A stretch of DNA of 59,436 nucleotides from DATJFQ01 sp035495555. GTDB lineage: Bacteria; Acidobacteriota; Vicinamibacteria; Vicinamibacterales; 2-12-FULL-66-21. Below the pieces are notes generated by a model that worked only from the letters and a program-made list of their open reading frames with translations, had not been told where the DNA came from and did not search any database. The translations under genes were made by a program, and so were the position numbers. The stretch spans positions 1 to 59,436 of the forward strand of contig DATJFQ010000058.1 of assembly GCA_035495555.1 (NCBI GenBank), given 5' to 3'. How positions within the stretch are numbered: the stretch's first letter is position 1; each line of letters begins with the position of its first letter. Positions 20,475-28,417 of this stretch are shown piece after piece.

Positions 20475-21860
20475 TTACGGGTTGTCGTACACCCGTTCAA
20501 TTCTGCTGCCCACGCGACAGAGCAACTCGTACGGGATGGTGCCGATGGCCGCTGCCATCTCGCGCACGCCGATCGACTCGCGTTCCTGCTCACCAACGAT
20601 GACTACTTCGTCGCCCGGGCTGACGTCCATCCCTGTCACGTCGATCATCGTCATATCCATGCACACGGAACCGACGATCGGTGCGCGGCGGCCGCGGACG
20701 AGCATCTGGCCGTTCCCCGCAAGCCGCCGGTCCAGGCCGTCGGCGTAGCCGGCCGGAACGACAGCCACCGTCGCCGGTTCAGAAAACGGGGTTTTCAGGC
20801 CGTACCCGGTCGCCTCGCCGGGACGAATTCCTTTCACGTGCACGATACGACTGTGGAGTGACAAGGCAGGTCTCAAGGGCAGCGTCGACGCGAGCGGAGG
20901 CGGGACAACGCCGTAGAGAAGGAGTCCGGGGCGGACGAAGTCGTACCACGTGCGCTCGTCGCGGAGGAGGGCCGCGCTGTTCGCGGCGTGCCGATACCGC
21001 GGCTTCAGCCCGAGCGCGTCAAGTGTGTGCAGCGCGTGCTCGAACCGTTCGCGCTGGAGCGAAAAGTGCGTACTCTCGGGGTCGTCCGCGGTGGCGAAAT
21101 GCGTGTACACCGCTTCGACCTCGAGGTCCGCGGATGCGGCCAGCTCCGGCAGCGTGCGATCGAGGTTGTCGTGCCGGAACCCGAGCCGGTTCATCCCGGT
21201 GTCGATCTTGAGGTGGTAACCGAGCGTCCGGGGTCTGACCCCGTTCGCGGCGCTTCGCCCGGAAAGTGTGTAATCGGACGACCGGGGTCTGACCCCATCC
21301 CCCGGGGTGCCACTCGAATGTGTGTAATCGGACGACCGGGGTCTGACCCCGGTCGTCCGGACGGCCGGGGTCAGACCCCGGGCTTTCGCCGCCAGCGCGC
21401 GGGCGGCGGACGGGGTCGAGATCGTCGGGGTGAGGCCGTACTCGAACACCCCCTCGAGATCGCTGATGCCGAGCGCTCCGAACACGAGGATCGGAATGCG
21501 CACGCTACCGCGACGCAGGACGACGCCTTCTTCGATGTCGGCGCACGCAAGCATCGCGGCACCGGCGCGCTCGAGCGCGAGGCCGACAGGAACCGCGCCG
21601 TGGCCGTACGCGTTGGCTTTGACAACCGCGATGATGCGCGGAGGCGCCTCCTGCGCCCGGGGTGCGGCGTCAGGGGTACGGACTGCGGCGTGCGGAATGC
21701 GGTCTGCGGAGTCCGGAATGCGGTCTGCAGCGTCCGGCGTGCGGCCGGCAACGTGCGAGGTGCGCGTCAGCGGGGCGGCGAGGAACGCCGAGATGGCGTG
21801 GAAGTTACTCTCGATTGCCGCGAGGTCTACACGAGCAACGGTGGGCCGGGTCATGTCCAC
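20475..21860 (-). CDS. alr: Alanine racemase with two repeat-encoded insertions
   Basis: PLP enzyme making D-alanine for peptidoglycan. 461 residues against a usual 360-390. The PLP lysine is K81 in AVVKANAYGHG, and later segments HLKIDTGMNRLGF, YTHFATAD, VRPGLLLYG and VGSVCMDMTMIDVT are normal. Two extra stretches explain the size. Residues about 32-66 are an Arg/Pro/Asp/Ala seven-residue repeat (RTPDAAD, RIPDSAD, RIPHAAV) encoded by a heptamer array. A stretch of roughly 50 residues ahead of HLKIDTG carries GVRPRSSDY twice and GVRPRTLGY once, encoded by GGGGTCTGACCCC elements. The frame stays open, so the gene is probably functional. Confidence 0.95.
   Translation of the reverse strand: MDMTRPTVARVDLAAIESNFHAISAFLAAPLTRTSHVAGRTPDAADRIPDSADRIPHAAVRTPDAAPRAQEAPPRIIAVVKANAYGHGAVPVGLALERAGAAMLACADIEEGVVLRRGSVRIPILVFGALGISDLEGVFEYGLTPTISTPSAARALAAKARGLTPAVRTTGVRPRSSDYTHSSGTPGDGVRPRSSDYTLSGRSAANGVRPRTLGYHLKIDTGMNRLGFRHDNLDRTLPELAASADLEVEAVYTHFATADDPESTHFSLQRERFEHALHTLDALGLKPRYRHAANSAALLRDERTWYDFVRPGLLLYGVVPPPLASTLPLRPALSLHSRIVHVKGIRPGEATGYGLKTPFSEPATVAVVPAGYADGLDRRLAGNGQMLVRGRRAPIVGSVCMDMTMIDVTGMDVSPGDEVVIVGEQERESIGVREMAAAIGTIPYELLCRVGSRIERVYDNP
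21230..21379. repeat. Palindromic GGGGTCTGACCCC repeats inside alr
   Basis: Four copies of the 13-base palindromic core: GGGGTCTGACCCC at 21230-21242, 21284-21296 and 21338-21350, and the complementary GGGGTCAGACCCC at 21367-21379. The first three are exactly 54 bases apart. Positions 21266-21296 and 21320-21350 are identical over 31 bases. Positions 21329-21359 form a perfect 31-base inverted repeat with 15-base arms and one central base. Confidence 0.9.
21663..21767. repeat. Heptamer array inside the 5' part of alr
   Basis: About fifteen seven-base units in register, most of the form TGCGGNN: TGCGGCG, TACGGAC, TGCGGCG, TGCGGAA, TGCGGTC, TGCGGAG, TCCGGAA, TGCGGTC, TGCAGCG, TCCGGCG and so on. 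Every three units make 21 bases, which gives a seven-residue peptide period in alr. Confidence 0.85.
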
Positions 21861-21906
21861 GGATCGCTGCGCCCGTCGTCACGCGCGCTGCACGCGGCCT
21901 GCCGCA

Positions 21907-23262
21907 TTACGCGGCGCCCTGCGCGAGGTTCTCGAATCGCGTGTGCTCCTTGATGAATGCGAGCTTGACCGTTCCGACCGGACCGTTGCGCTGCTTGCCG
22001 ATGATGATCTCGGCGACGCCTTCCGATTCCTGGTTCGTCTGGCCGTCGGCGTCACGGTATTGCTCGTCGCGGTAGATGAACATGACGACGTCGGCATCCT
22101 GTTCGAGCGCGCCCGACTCGCGCAGATCGGACAGCTGCGGGCGATGGTCCGACCGCGTTTCCGGCGCGCGCGAGAGCTGCGACAGCGCGACGACCGGCAC
22201 GTGCAATTCCTTTGCAAGACCTTTGAGCGATCGCGAGATCGACGCGAGTTCTGCCTGGCGGCTCTCGAAGCGCCCGCGGCCCTGCATCAGCTGGATGTAG
22301 TCGATGATGAGCAGATCGAGTCCGTGCTCCGACTGGAGGCGTCTTGCTTTCGCCCGCATTTCGAGCACGCCAATCGACGCCGTGTCGTCGATGTAGACGC
22401 GCGCCTCGGCCAGCGTGCCCAGCGCATGCGACAAGCGGCCGTAGTCCTTCTCGTTCAGATACCCGCTGCGGAACCGGTGCGCGTCGATGCGCGCCTCGCC
22501 GGTCAGCATCCGCATGAACAGCTGTTCCTTCGACATCTCGAGGCTGAAGAAGCCGACCGTCAGGCCCGTATTGATGCCGACGTGCTGCGCGATGTTGAGC
22601 ACGAAGCTGGTCTTCCCCATCGACGGCCGGGCGGCAATCAGCACGAGGTCCGACGGCTGCAGGCCTGACGTCATCTCGTCCAGATCGACGAACCCGGTCG
22701 GCACGCCCGTGACCATCCCCTTGTGCTGCTGCAGCTTTTCGATGGTCGCGAAACTCGTGTGGACGAGGTCCTTGAGCGGGGTGAAGCCTGACCGCGCGCG
22801 ATCCTGGGCGATCTCGAAGATCGCCTTCTCGGCTCCATCGAGAATCGTGTCGGGGTCGTCTTCCGCCTGGTACGCGTTCGCGAGGATCCGGTTCGCGGAG
22901 AAGATCAGGTTCCGGAGCGTCGCCTTCTCCTTGACAATCCGCGCGTAGTGCTCGACGTTGGCCGACCGCGGCACGCCGTCCGCCAGAGAAGCGACGTAGG
23001 CCGGGCCCCCGACCGACTCGAGCTCACCGACCCGCGCGAGTTCCTCTTTGAGCGTGACGAGATCAATCGCATCGCCGCGCTCGCTCAAGATGATCATCTT
23101 GTCGAAGATGCGGCGGTGCGCGTCGCGGAAGAAATCGCGCGCGTCGATCAGTTCGGCGGCGTGGTTGAACGCCTCGTTGTTGACGAGAATGGCGCCGAGG
23201 ACGGACTTCTCGGCTTCGAGATTATGGGGAAGGGTGCGTTCGGGTGAAGCAGCGTCGGCCAC
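21907..23262 (-). CDS. dnaB: Replicative DNA helicase DnaB
   Basis: Hexameric helicase at the replication fork. N-terminal domain begins RTLPHNLEAEKSVLGAIL; the RecA-like domain has Walker A ARPSMGKTSF, LFSLEMSKEQLFMRML-like helix GFFSLEMSKEQLF, Walker B LLIIDYIQLM and the Arg-finger region SQLSRAPETRSDHRPQLSDLRESG. GTG at 23262 (MADAASPERTLPHN) is chosen, giving 451 residues. The frame is open to a TTG at 23337, but those extra codons come from the repeat arm at 23268-23303 and do not look like DnaB. It follows rplI, a common arrangement. Confidence 0.95.
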   Translation of the reverse strand: MADAASPERTLPHNLEAEKSVLGAILVNNEAFNHAAELIDARDFFRDAHRRIFDKMIILSERGDAIDLVTLKEELARVGELESVGGPAYVASLADGVPRSANVEHYARIVKEKATLRNLIFSANRILANAYQAEDDPDTILDGAEKAIFEIAQDRARSGFTPLKDLVHTSFATIEKLQQHKGMVTGVPTGFVDLDEMTSGLQPSDLVLIAARPSMGKTSFVLNIAQHVGINTGLTVGFFSLEMSKEQLFMRMLTGEARIDAHRFRSGYLNEKDYGRLSHALGTLAEARVYIDDTASIGVLEMRAKARRLQSEHGLDLLIIDYIQLMQGRGRFESRQAELASISRSLKGLAKELHVPVVALSQLSRAPETRSDHRPQLSDLRESGALEQDADVVMFIYRDEQYRDADGQTNQESEGVAEIIIGKQRNGPVGTVKLAFIKEHTRFENLAQGAA

Positions 23263-23267
23263 GGAAG

Positions 23268-23392
23268 AATCGGTGAAATTCGGTGAATGCGCGAAGTGGT
23301 GAAGTGCTAGTCTCCACAAGCGGCCGACCCGCGTCAACCGGCTTCCGGATCGTTCAGCAATTCACCAATTCAGCATTCACCAATTCACCACG
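23268..23392. repeat. Short-word tandem repeats as inverted arms, rplI-dnaB gap
   Basis: GGTGAAATTC and GGTGAATGC words (23272-23290, continuing to GTGGTGAAG) are matched 50-60 bases away by CAATTCACC, GCATTCACC and CAATTCACC (about 23357-23388). The second arm is close to the reverse complement of the first. A long, imperfect hairpin upstream of dnaB is possible. Confidence 0.65.
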
Positions 23393-23842
23393 TCACGACT
23401 TCTCCGGCACCACCTTCACGCGGAGCTGCGCGGTCACGTCGCGATGAATCTTGATCGGCACCGTGGATTCGCCGAGCGCCTTCAGCGGATCGGACAGCTG
23501 GATCTTGCGCTTGTCGACCTCGAAGCCTTTCGCCTGCAGCGCGTGCGCGATGTCGGCGGAAGTGACCGAGCCGTACAGGGTCTCGTTCTCGCCTACGCGG
23601 CGCGCAATCTCGATGTCGAGCTGCGCAATCCGCTCGGCGATCGCTTCCGCCTGGGACCGCTCTTCGGCCTCGCGCGTGTCGGCGATCTTCTTTTCGCGCT
23701 CGATCTGGCGCTTGTTGTTGTCGGTCACCGCAAGCGCGAGCTTGCGCGGCAGCAGGTAATTACGGGCGTATCCCTCGGCGACCTTCACGACGTCGCCGCG
23801 GCGCCCGAGATTGTCGACGTGTTCTCTGAGAATGACTTCCAT
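23393..23842 (-). CDS. rplI: Ribosomal protein bL9
   Basis: Elongated 50S protein bound near the L1 stalk. 149 residues, normal length. The N-terminal domain MEVILREHVDNLGRRGDVVKVAEGYARNYLLP is diagnostic, followed by the long central helix (KRQIEREKKIADTREAEERSQ) and the C-terminal domain with LYGSVTSADIA. ATG at 23842, 7 bases after rpsR. Confidence 0.97.
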   Translation of the reverse strand: MEVILREHVDNLGRRGDVVKVAEGYARNYLLPRKLALAVTDNNKRQIEREKKIADTREAEERSQAEAIAERIAQLDIEIARRVGENETLYGSVTSADIAHALQAKGFEVDKRKIQLSDPLKALGESTVPIKIHRDVTAQLRVKVVPEKS

Positions 23843-23849
23843 GGTCCAC

Positions 23850-24146
23850 CTAATCCGTCACGTACGGGATCAGCGCCAGCTGCCGGGCGCGAGAGATGGC
23901 CGTCTGCAGCGCCCGCTGGTGCTTCGCGCAGGTGCCCGAAATGCGCCGCGGCTGGATTTTTCCGCGCTCCGGAATGAACGGCGTCAGCAGCCGGACGTCC
24001 TTGTAGTTGATGTAGTCAATCTTGTCCGCGCAGAACTTGCACACGCGGCGCCGGCGGAAGAAGCCGCCACGCGGGCGCTCGCCGCCTTTCGCCTTGTCGT
24101 CCTTCTTGCCACCGCGGCCGCGGCCGCCCGATCGTTCTTCGCTCAT
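23850..24146 (-). CDS. rpsR: Ribosomal protein bS18
   Basis: Small-subunit protein that pairs with S6. 98 residues; a Gly/Arg/Lys-rich N-terminal tail (about 1-34) precedes the conserved core CKFCADKIDYINYKDVRLL and ERGKIQPRRISGTCAKHQR. Cysteines in CKFC suggest the zinc-type variant. Its ATG overlaps the rpsF stop by four bases. The frequent companion ssb is not between rpsF and rpsR here. Confidence 0.97.
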   Translation of the reverse strand: MSEERSGGRGRGGKKDDKAKGGERPRGGFFRRRRVCKFCADKIDYINYKDVRLLTPFIPERGKIQPRRISGTCAKHQRALQTAISRARQLALIPYVTD

Positions 24147-24595
24147 CGTCCGCCCTCCACGCCGTCCATCCGATCATCGTCTTCATCCATGTCGCCGCGG
24201 CGTTCGCCCGGCTGCGGCTCCGGCGGCAGCCCGCGGGCGGTGCGGCGGCGCGCCTGCGTCGACTTCCGCTCGTCCTGCCGGCGCTGCGCGACCCGCAGGT
24301 CCTCGTCGACGCGCACGGTGAGGTAGCGGATGATCGTGTCCGCGACGCGAAGCCGACGCTCGATCTCCTTGACCATCTCGCCCGACCCGGTGATGGTCTC
24401 GACGACGTAGACGCCTTCTTTGTGATGGCCGATCTCGTAGGCCAGCTTGCGGCGGCCCCAGTTCTCGGTCTTGTCGAACGTGCCGTGGAAGCGCTGGACG
24501 ATCTGCTCGATCTGCGTGTGCAGATCGGCAATCTCCTGCTCGCCCGTTTCCGGGGCGACGATGTAGACGAGTTCGTACTGTCTGTTCTGACTCAA
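24143..24595 (-). CDS. rpsF: Ribosomal protein bS6
   Basis: Small-subunit protein. 150 residues from TTG at 24595, which is preceded by a strong AAGGAG site; the longer reading frame from 24634 lacks one and gives non-family residues. Core: RQYELVYIVAPETGEQEI, ENWGRRKLAYEIGHHKEGVYVV and IERRLRVADTIIRYLTVRVDE. The acidic/basic tail after about residue 105 is longer than usual. It is coupled to rpsR by an ATGA overlap. Confidence 0.95.
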   Translation of the reverse strand: MSQNRQYELVYIVAPETGEQEIADLHTQIEQIVQRFHGTFDKTENWGRRKLAYEIGHHKEGVYVVETITGSGEMVKEIERRLRVADTIIRYLTVRVDEDLRVAQRRQDERKSTQARRRTARGLPPEPQPGERRGDMDEDDDRMDGVEGGR

Positions 24596-24670
24596 CTGAT
24601 GCTCCTTCTGGGCTGAGCGGAGAGCTGAACGCACACAACGTCAGCTCCCAAGGAGTAGGGTGAATTATGT

Positions 24671-24743
24671 CAACTCCCGACTACCAACTACCAACTCCCA
24701 AGAATGCTCTATTTGGGAATTGGCAATTCGGAATTGGAAATTG
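24671..24743. repeat. Heptamer array with inverted partner, pth-rpsF gap
   Basis: Forward units CAACTCC, CGACTAC, CAACTAC, CAACTCC (24671-24698), then a 17-base loop, then GGAATTG, GCAATTC, GGAATTG, GAAATTG (24716-24743). CCAACTCCCAA pairs almost perfectly with TTGGGAATTGG across the loop. The second half reaches the 3' end of pth. Confidence 0.8.
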
Positions 24744-25325
24744 TCATTGTTGCACCTCGTCGTCCTTCCTGTTGAACCGGTTCATCGCGGGCATGATGCC
24801 TTCCGCGACGAACAGTTCGGCGGCGTCGGCTGCACGGCCGATCGCCTCTTCGATCACCGGCCGTTCGGCCGGTTCCACGCGCGAGAGCACGTGATCCGCG
24901 AGGTCGCGCTGGGCGTCCCCGCGTCCGATCCCGATCCGCAGCCGCGGGAACGCGTCGGTTCCAAGCGACTGAATGATCGACTTCAGTCCGTTGTGCCCGC
25001 CTGCCGATCCAGAGGGCCGCAGGCGGATGCGTCCGGCCTCGAGCTGGATTTCGTCGACGATGACGAGCAGGTCCGGCACTTCAATCTTGTAGAACTGCAG
25101 CAGCCCGACGATGGCCTCGCCGCTGCGGTTCATGAACGTGAGCGGCTTCGCGACGAGCGTTCCCGCGAGGTTCCACCGCGTGGACAGCGCGTCGATGCCT
25201 CGCGGCGCTGCCTCCCAGCTCAACGCGTGCCGACCGGCGAGCAGATCCACGGCGTCGAACCCGACGTTGTGCCGGGTCCCTGCGTACTGCCGCCCCGGAT
25301 TGCCCAACCCTACGACTAGCTTCAT
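24744..25325 (-). CDS. pth: Peptidyl-tRNA hydrolase
   Basis: Hydrolyses peptidyl-tRNA that drops off ribosomes. 193 residues, normal. MKLVVGLGNPGRQYAGTRHNVGF contains the catalytic His20-type histidine and the active-site Asn; FMNRSGEAI, IVDEIQLEAGRIRLRPSGSAGGHNGLKSI and FPRLRIGIGR are family segments. ATG at 25325. It follows rplY in the conserved rplY-pth order. Confidence 0.97.
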   Translation of the reverse strand: MKLVVGLGNPGRQYAGTRHNVGFDAVDLLAGRHALSWEAAPRGIDALSTRWNLAGTLVAKPLTFMNRSGEAIVGLLQFYKIEVPDLLVIVDEIQLEAGRIRLRPSGSAGGHNGLKSIIQSLGTDAFPRLRIGIGRGDAQRDLADHVLSRVEPAERPVIEEAIGRAADAAELFVAEGIMPAMNRFNRKDDEVQQ

Positions 25326-25421
25326 CTTTCAGCGCTCGGCGCCGCGCTACGCGCGGTTCGCTCCGCCGCTTCGCTCGGGCCGCAGGCGCTCGATGGGCAA
25401 TCTGCAATCCGCAGTCTGCAA

Positions 25422-26078
25422 TTACTTCTCTTCTTCTTCCTTCTTGCCCTTCTTGATGACCTCGGGTTCCGCCGTCGCGGCAGCCGGCGCTGCGGCGGCT
25501 TCCGTCGCCGCCGGTTCCTCGGCCTTCAGCGCCACGACGTGCACGATCATCGTGTCGGGATCCGTGACCGCCGTCCACTTGCCGGGCGGCAGCTCGCGGA
25601 CGCGGACCCCCTGGTGCAGCATCAGCTCCGAGACATCCACGTCGATGTGCTCGGGGATCTCGCCCGGCAGACACTCGATTTCGAGGTCGCGCGTGACAAA
25701 GTCGACGATCCCCCCCTGCTGCTTCACACCCTTCGCTTCACCTCTCAGAACGACTGGAACGGTGACGGTGATCGCCTTGTCCATGGCGACCGCGTAGAAG
25801 TCGGCGTGCAGCAGCCGGTGGTCGATCGGATCGAGCTGGTACTCCTTCACGAGCACCTTGCCCCCGCCGAGGTCGACGCCCTGCAGGCCGATCAGCGTGT
25901 TGACGCCGGATTCGGAGTGCAGGATGCGCAGCAGCACCTTGGGATCGACTGCAATCTCGATCGCCGCGTCCTGCCCCGCACCATAGACCACGGCCGGGAT
26001 GCGTCCGGACGCCCGCAGCCGCCGTGCCTCGTTCTTGCCGCGTGTCTCTCGCTTGTCTGCCTGAAGTACTGCGTCCAT
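25422..26078 (-). CDS. rplY: Ribosomal protein bL25 (Ctc form)
   Basis: 5S rRNA-binding protein with the long C-terminal TL5/Ctc domain. 218 residues. N-terminal RETRGKNEARRLRASGRIPAVVYG is the L25 signature; the beta domain has VTVPVVLRGEAKGVKQQGGIVD and IECLPGEIPEHIDVDVS. The C-terminal 35 residues are an Ala/Glu/Lys-rich tail. ATG at 26078. It lies between prs and pth, the usual neighbourhood. Confidence 0.97.
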   Translation of the reverse strand: MDAVLQADKRETRGKNEARRLRASGRIPAVVYGAGQDAAIEIAVDPKVLLRILHSESGVNTLIGLQGVDLGGGKVLVKEYQLDPIDHRLLHADFYAVAMDKAITVTVPVVLRGEAKGVKQQGGIVDFVTRDLEIECLPGEIPEHIDVDVSELMLHQGVRVRELPPGKWTAVTDPDTMIVHVVALKAEEPAATEAAAAPAAATAEPEVIKKGKKEEEEK

Positions 26079-26082
26079 AAAT

Positions 26083-26187
26083 CAGTAACCAGTTTCCAGT
26101 TGTCAGTTCTCAGTCGCCAGTTCTCAGTCGCCAGTTTCCGCATCCTCATGTCCCACCTGGAAACTGAAGACTGGCAACTGGCAACTG
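26083..26187. repeat. Heptamer array with inverted heptamers, prs-rplY gap
   Basis: Eight forward units at 26083-26138 (CAGTAAC, CAGTTTC, CAGTTGT, CAGTTCT, CAGTCGC, CAGTTCT, CAGTCGC, CAGTTTC), a 21-base spacer, then four units at 26160-26187 (GAAACTG, AAGACTG, GCAACTG, GCAACTG) that are reverse complements of the same word family. CAGTTTC at the spacer edge pairs exactly with GAAACTG. Confidence 0.9.
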
Positions 26188-26192
26188 CTCTT

Positions 26193-27149
26193 TCACACAA
26201 ATAGCGAAGAGACCGAGGTCTCCTCGTGAATACTCCTGATCGCCTGCCCGAGCAGCCGCGCCACCGAGAGCTGCTTGATCTTCTTGCAGCACTTCGCTTT
26301 CTCGGTCTGCAGCGGGATCGTGTTCGTGATGATCACCTGATCCAGCGGCGCTGCTTCGAGCCGCTCGATGGCGGGTCCCGAGAGCACCCCGTGCACCGCG
26401 CACGCGAAGACGCGCTCCGCGCCGTTGGCTTTCAGCGCGTTGGCCGCCTTGACGATCGTTCCGGCCGTGTCGATGATGTCGTCCTGCAGAATGCAGGTCC
26501 GGCCCGACACGTCGCCGATCACGTTCATCACCTCCGCTGTCCCGTCCTCGGTGCGCCGCTTGTCGATGATCGCGAGTTCGGCGTCGAGGCGCTTCGCATA
26601 CGCGCGCGCGCGTTCGGCGCCACCGGCATCCGGGGAGACGATCGTCAGGTTCGGGCTGTCGAGCCGCGACAGGTACTCGATGATGACCGGCGCCGCGAAC
26701 AGGTGGTCGACCGGAATATCAAAGAACCCCTGGATCTGCGCCTTGTGCAGGTCCATCGTCAACACCCGGTTCGCCCCGGCGGCGCTCAGCAGGTTGGCGA
26801 CGAGTTTCGCTGAAATGGGCACCCGCGGCTTGTCCTTCCGGTCCTGGCGCGCATAACCGTAATACGGAATCACCGCGGTGATGCGCGACGCCGACGAGCG
26901 GCGAAACGCGTCGATCATCACGCACATCTCGACGAGGTGCTGGTCGACGGGCGCGCAGGTCGGCTGCACCACGAATACGTCGGTGCCGCGGATATTCTCG
27001 TCGATCTGAAACGAGACCTCCGTGTCGGGAAACCGCTGCAGCCGTGCGTGCCCCACCGGCACGTTCAAGAACTCCGCAATCTCTTCCGTCAGCGCCCGGT
27101 GCGCGCTGCCGGAAAAGATCTTCAACTGGCCGCGTCCGATGGGCAGCAT
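26193..27149 (-). CDS. prs: Ribose-phosphate pyrophosphokinase
   Basis: Makes PRPP from ribose 5-phosphate and ATP. 318 residues from ATG at 27149, the normal size; upstream codons in the open frame run through tRNA-Gln and are not coding. Motifs: KIFSGSAHRALTEEIAEFL, DTEVSFQIDENIRGTDVF, YYGYARQDRKDKPR, VDHLFAAPVI, the PRPP loop DDIIDTAGTI, and ITNTIPL. An AGGAG site lies close to the start. It is followed by rplY. Confidence 0.96.
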   Translation of the reverse strand: MLPIGRGQLKIFSGSAHRALTEEIAEFLNVPVGHARLQRFPDTEVSFQIDENIRGTDVFVVQPTCAPVDQHLVEMCVMIDAFRRSSASRITAVIPYYGYARQDRKDKPRVPISAKLVANLLSAAGANRVLTMDLHKAQIQGFFDIPVDHLFAAPVIIEYLSRLDSPNLTIVSPDAGGAERARAYAKRLDAELAIIDKRRTEDGTAEVMNVIGDVSGRTCILQDDIIDTAGTIVKAANALKANGAERVFACAVHGVLSGPAIERLEAAPLDQVIITNTIPLQTEKAKCCKKIKQLSVARLLGQAIRSIHEETSVSSLFV

Positions 27150-27204
27150 GGCTCCTGGTGGCGGATTGGTCACGGAATACCTGCAACGCTCACAGACACA
27201 GATC

Positions 27205-27279
27205 TGGTTGGGGCGGGAGGATTCGAACCTCCGAATACGGGATCCAAAGTCCCGCGCCTTACCGCTTGGCCACGCCCCA
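27205..27279 (-). tRNA. tRNA-Gln (anticodon TTG)
   Basis: 75-base cloverleaf on the minus strand: acceptor TGGGGCG/CGCCCCA, anticodon loop CTTTGGA, T-loop GGTTCGAATCC, encoded CCA. It lies between ispE and prs, a common bacterial arrangement. Confidence 0.96.
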
Positions 27280-27497
27280 CCACCGCGGAAGACCCGGATC
27301 CGCTCCGTCGGTCCATCGCCCTTCAGAGCAGCCCGTCGGCGCGGCCCGGCGACCCCTCTGGAAAACTCTGATTCTAACTGATGGACCGCAAAACCTGCAA
27401 ACGACGCCGCTCCCAACTGCCCATCGGCGGCAAGGGTCGCAGATGGACAAGCCGTCAGTTCGTGCTCACAGCTGCGAGGTCGAAAAGCTCTCGACGG

Positions 27498-28409
27498 TCA
27501 GCGAAGCCGCCGGGGCTTGCCCTTCTGCTCGTGCTCCGCGCGGCTCAACGTCCGAGTCACCCAGCCCCGCACGCCGTTCCGGCAGAGGGGGCGAACGGCC
27601 TTTTCCGCCGCAGGCCGGCTGCGAAAAAGGCCGAAGACGGCAGAGCCGCTGCCCGACATCGCAGTGGCAATCGCGCCAGCGTCCCTCAATTGTGTTTTGA
27701 GCGTGCCGATCTCCACGTGCCGCCGGACCACCGGCGGCTCGAGATCGTTCACCATCTGGGCGGCGCGGCTCGGCCATGGGACGGGAAGTCGCTGCAACTC
27801 CCGGGTCTGGTCCCGAACACCAGCCGCGCGGTCCTCGTCGTACCACCCGTAGGCTTCACGTGTCGACACGCCGAACGGCGGTCGGACGAGCGCAACGAAG
27901 TGGCGCGGCAGGTCGACGAGCGGGTAAATTTCTTCGCCGCGGCCCAACCCGAGCGCCGTCCCGCCTGACAGGAAGAACGGAACGTCCGCACCGATGTCTG
28001 CGGAGACTTCGCGCAGCAGCGACATCGCGGCGCCGCCCCACAGCCGTGCGAGCGCCATGAGCGCCGCCGCCGCATCGGCACTGCCGCCGCCGAGACCCGA
28101 CTCGAGCGGGATTTTCTTGTCGATGCTGATCTGCGTATCGCAGACGTCGCCGCCGCGGCCAAGGGCGGCCCACAGCGCGGCTGCAGCCTTCCACACGAGA
28201 TTCGAGGAATCGAGCGGCACACCCGGCGTACGGCACTTCAGCACCAATGGACCGGGGCGCTCCTCACACGTGAGGAGATCGTGCAGCTCGATGGTCTGAA
28301 AGACCGTGCGGAGCTCGTGATACCCGTCGGCCCGCAGGCCGAGGACGCGCAGATCGAGGTTCACCTTCGCGTGCGCGCGGACGATGATGCGCAGACGTGG
28401 AGAGGGCAA
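27498..28409 (-). CDS. ispE: 4-diphosphocytidyl-2-C-methyl-D-erythritol kinase
   Basis: GHMP-family kinase of the MEP isoprenoid pathway. About 303 residues from a TTG at 28409 (MPSPRLRIIV), chosen because the family begins VRAHAKVNLDLRVLG a few residues later and the upstream lipoprotein gene ends at 28418; no strong ribosome binding site is seen. ATP-binding loop PLESGLGGGSADAAA, RADGYHELRTVFQ and the C-terminal ATAMSGSGSAVFGLF are diagnostic. It works after IspD, which is encoded at 11334 as part of ispDF. Confidence 0.94.
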   Translation of the reverse strand: MPSPRLRIIVRAHAKVNLDLRVLGLRADGYHELRTVFQTIELHDLLTCEERPGPLVLKCRTPGVPLDSSNLVWKAAAALWAALGRGGDVCDTQISIDKKIPLESGLGGGSADAAAALMALARLWGGAAMSLLREVSADIGADVPFFLSGGTALGLGRGEEIYPLVDLPRHFVALVRPPFGVSTREAYGWYDEDRAAGVRDQTRELQRLPVPWPSRAAQMVNDLEPPVVRRHVEIGTLKTQLRDAGAIATAMSGSGSAVFGLFRSRPAAEKAVRPLCRNGVRGWVTRTLSRAEHEQKGKPRRLR

Positions 28410-28417
28410 GGCGATAG

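Noticed and set aside
20444..20596. Longer radA start at 20596
   Set aside because: The extra 51 residues overlap alr and lack similarity; the family begins at the zinc finger just after ATG 20443.
21230..21379. Possible CRISPR array from regularly spaced repeats
   Set aside because: The 54-base units sit inside an open alr frame, the intervals are not variable spacers, and no cas gene is present.
24143..24146. ssb between rpsF and rpsR
   Set aside because: The two genes overlap by four bases, so nothing lies between.
27150..27416. Longer prs start at 27416
   Set aside because: The extension runs through tRNA-Gln and exceeds the family length by about 90 residues.
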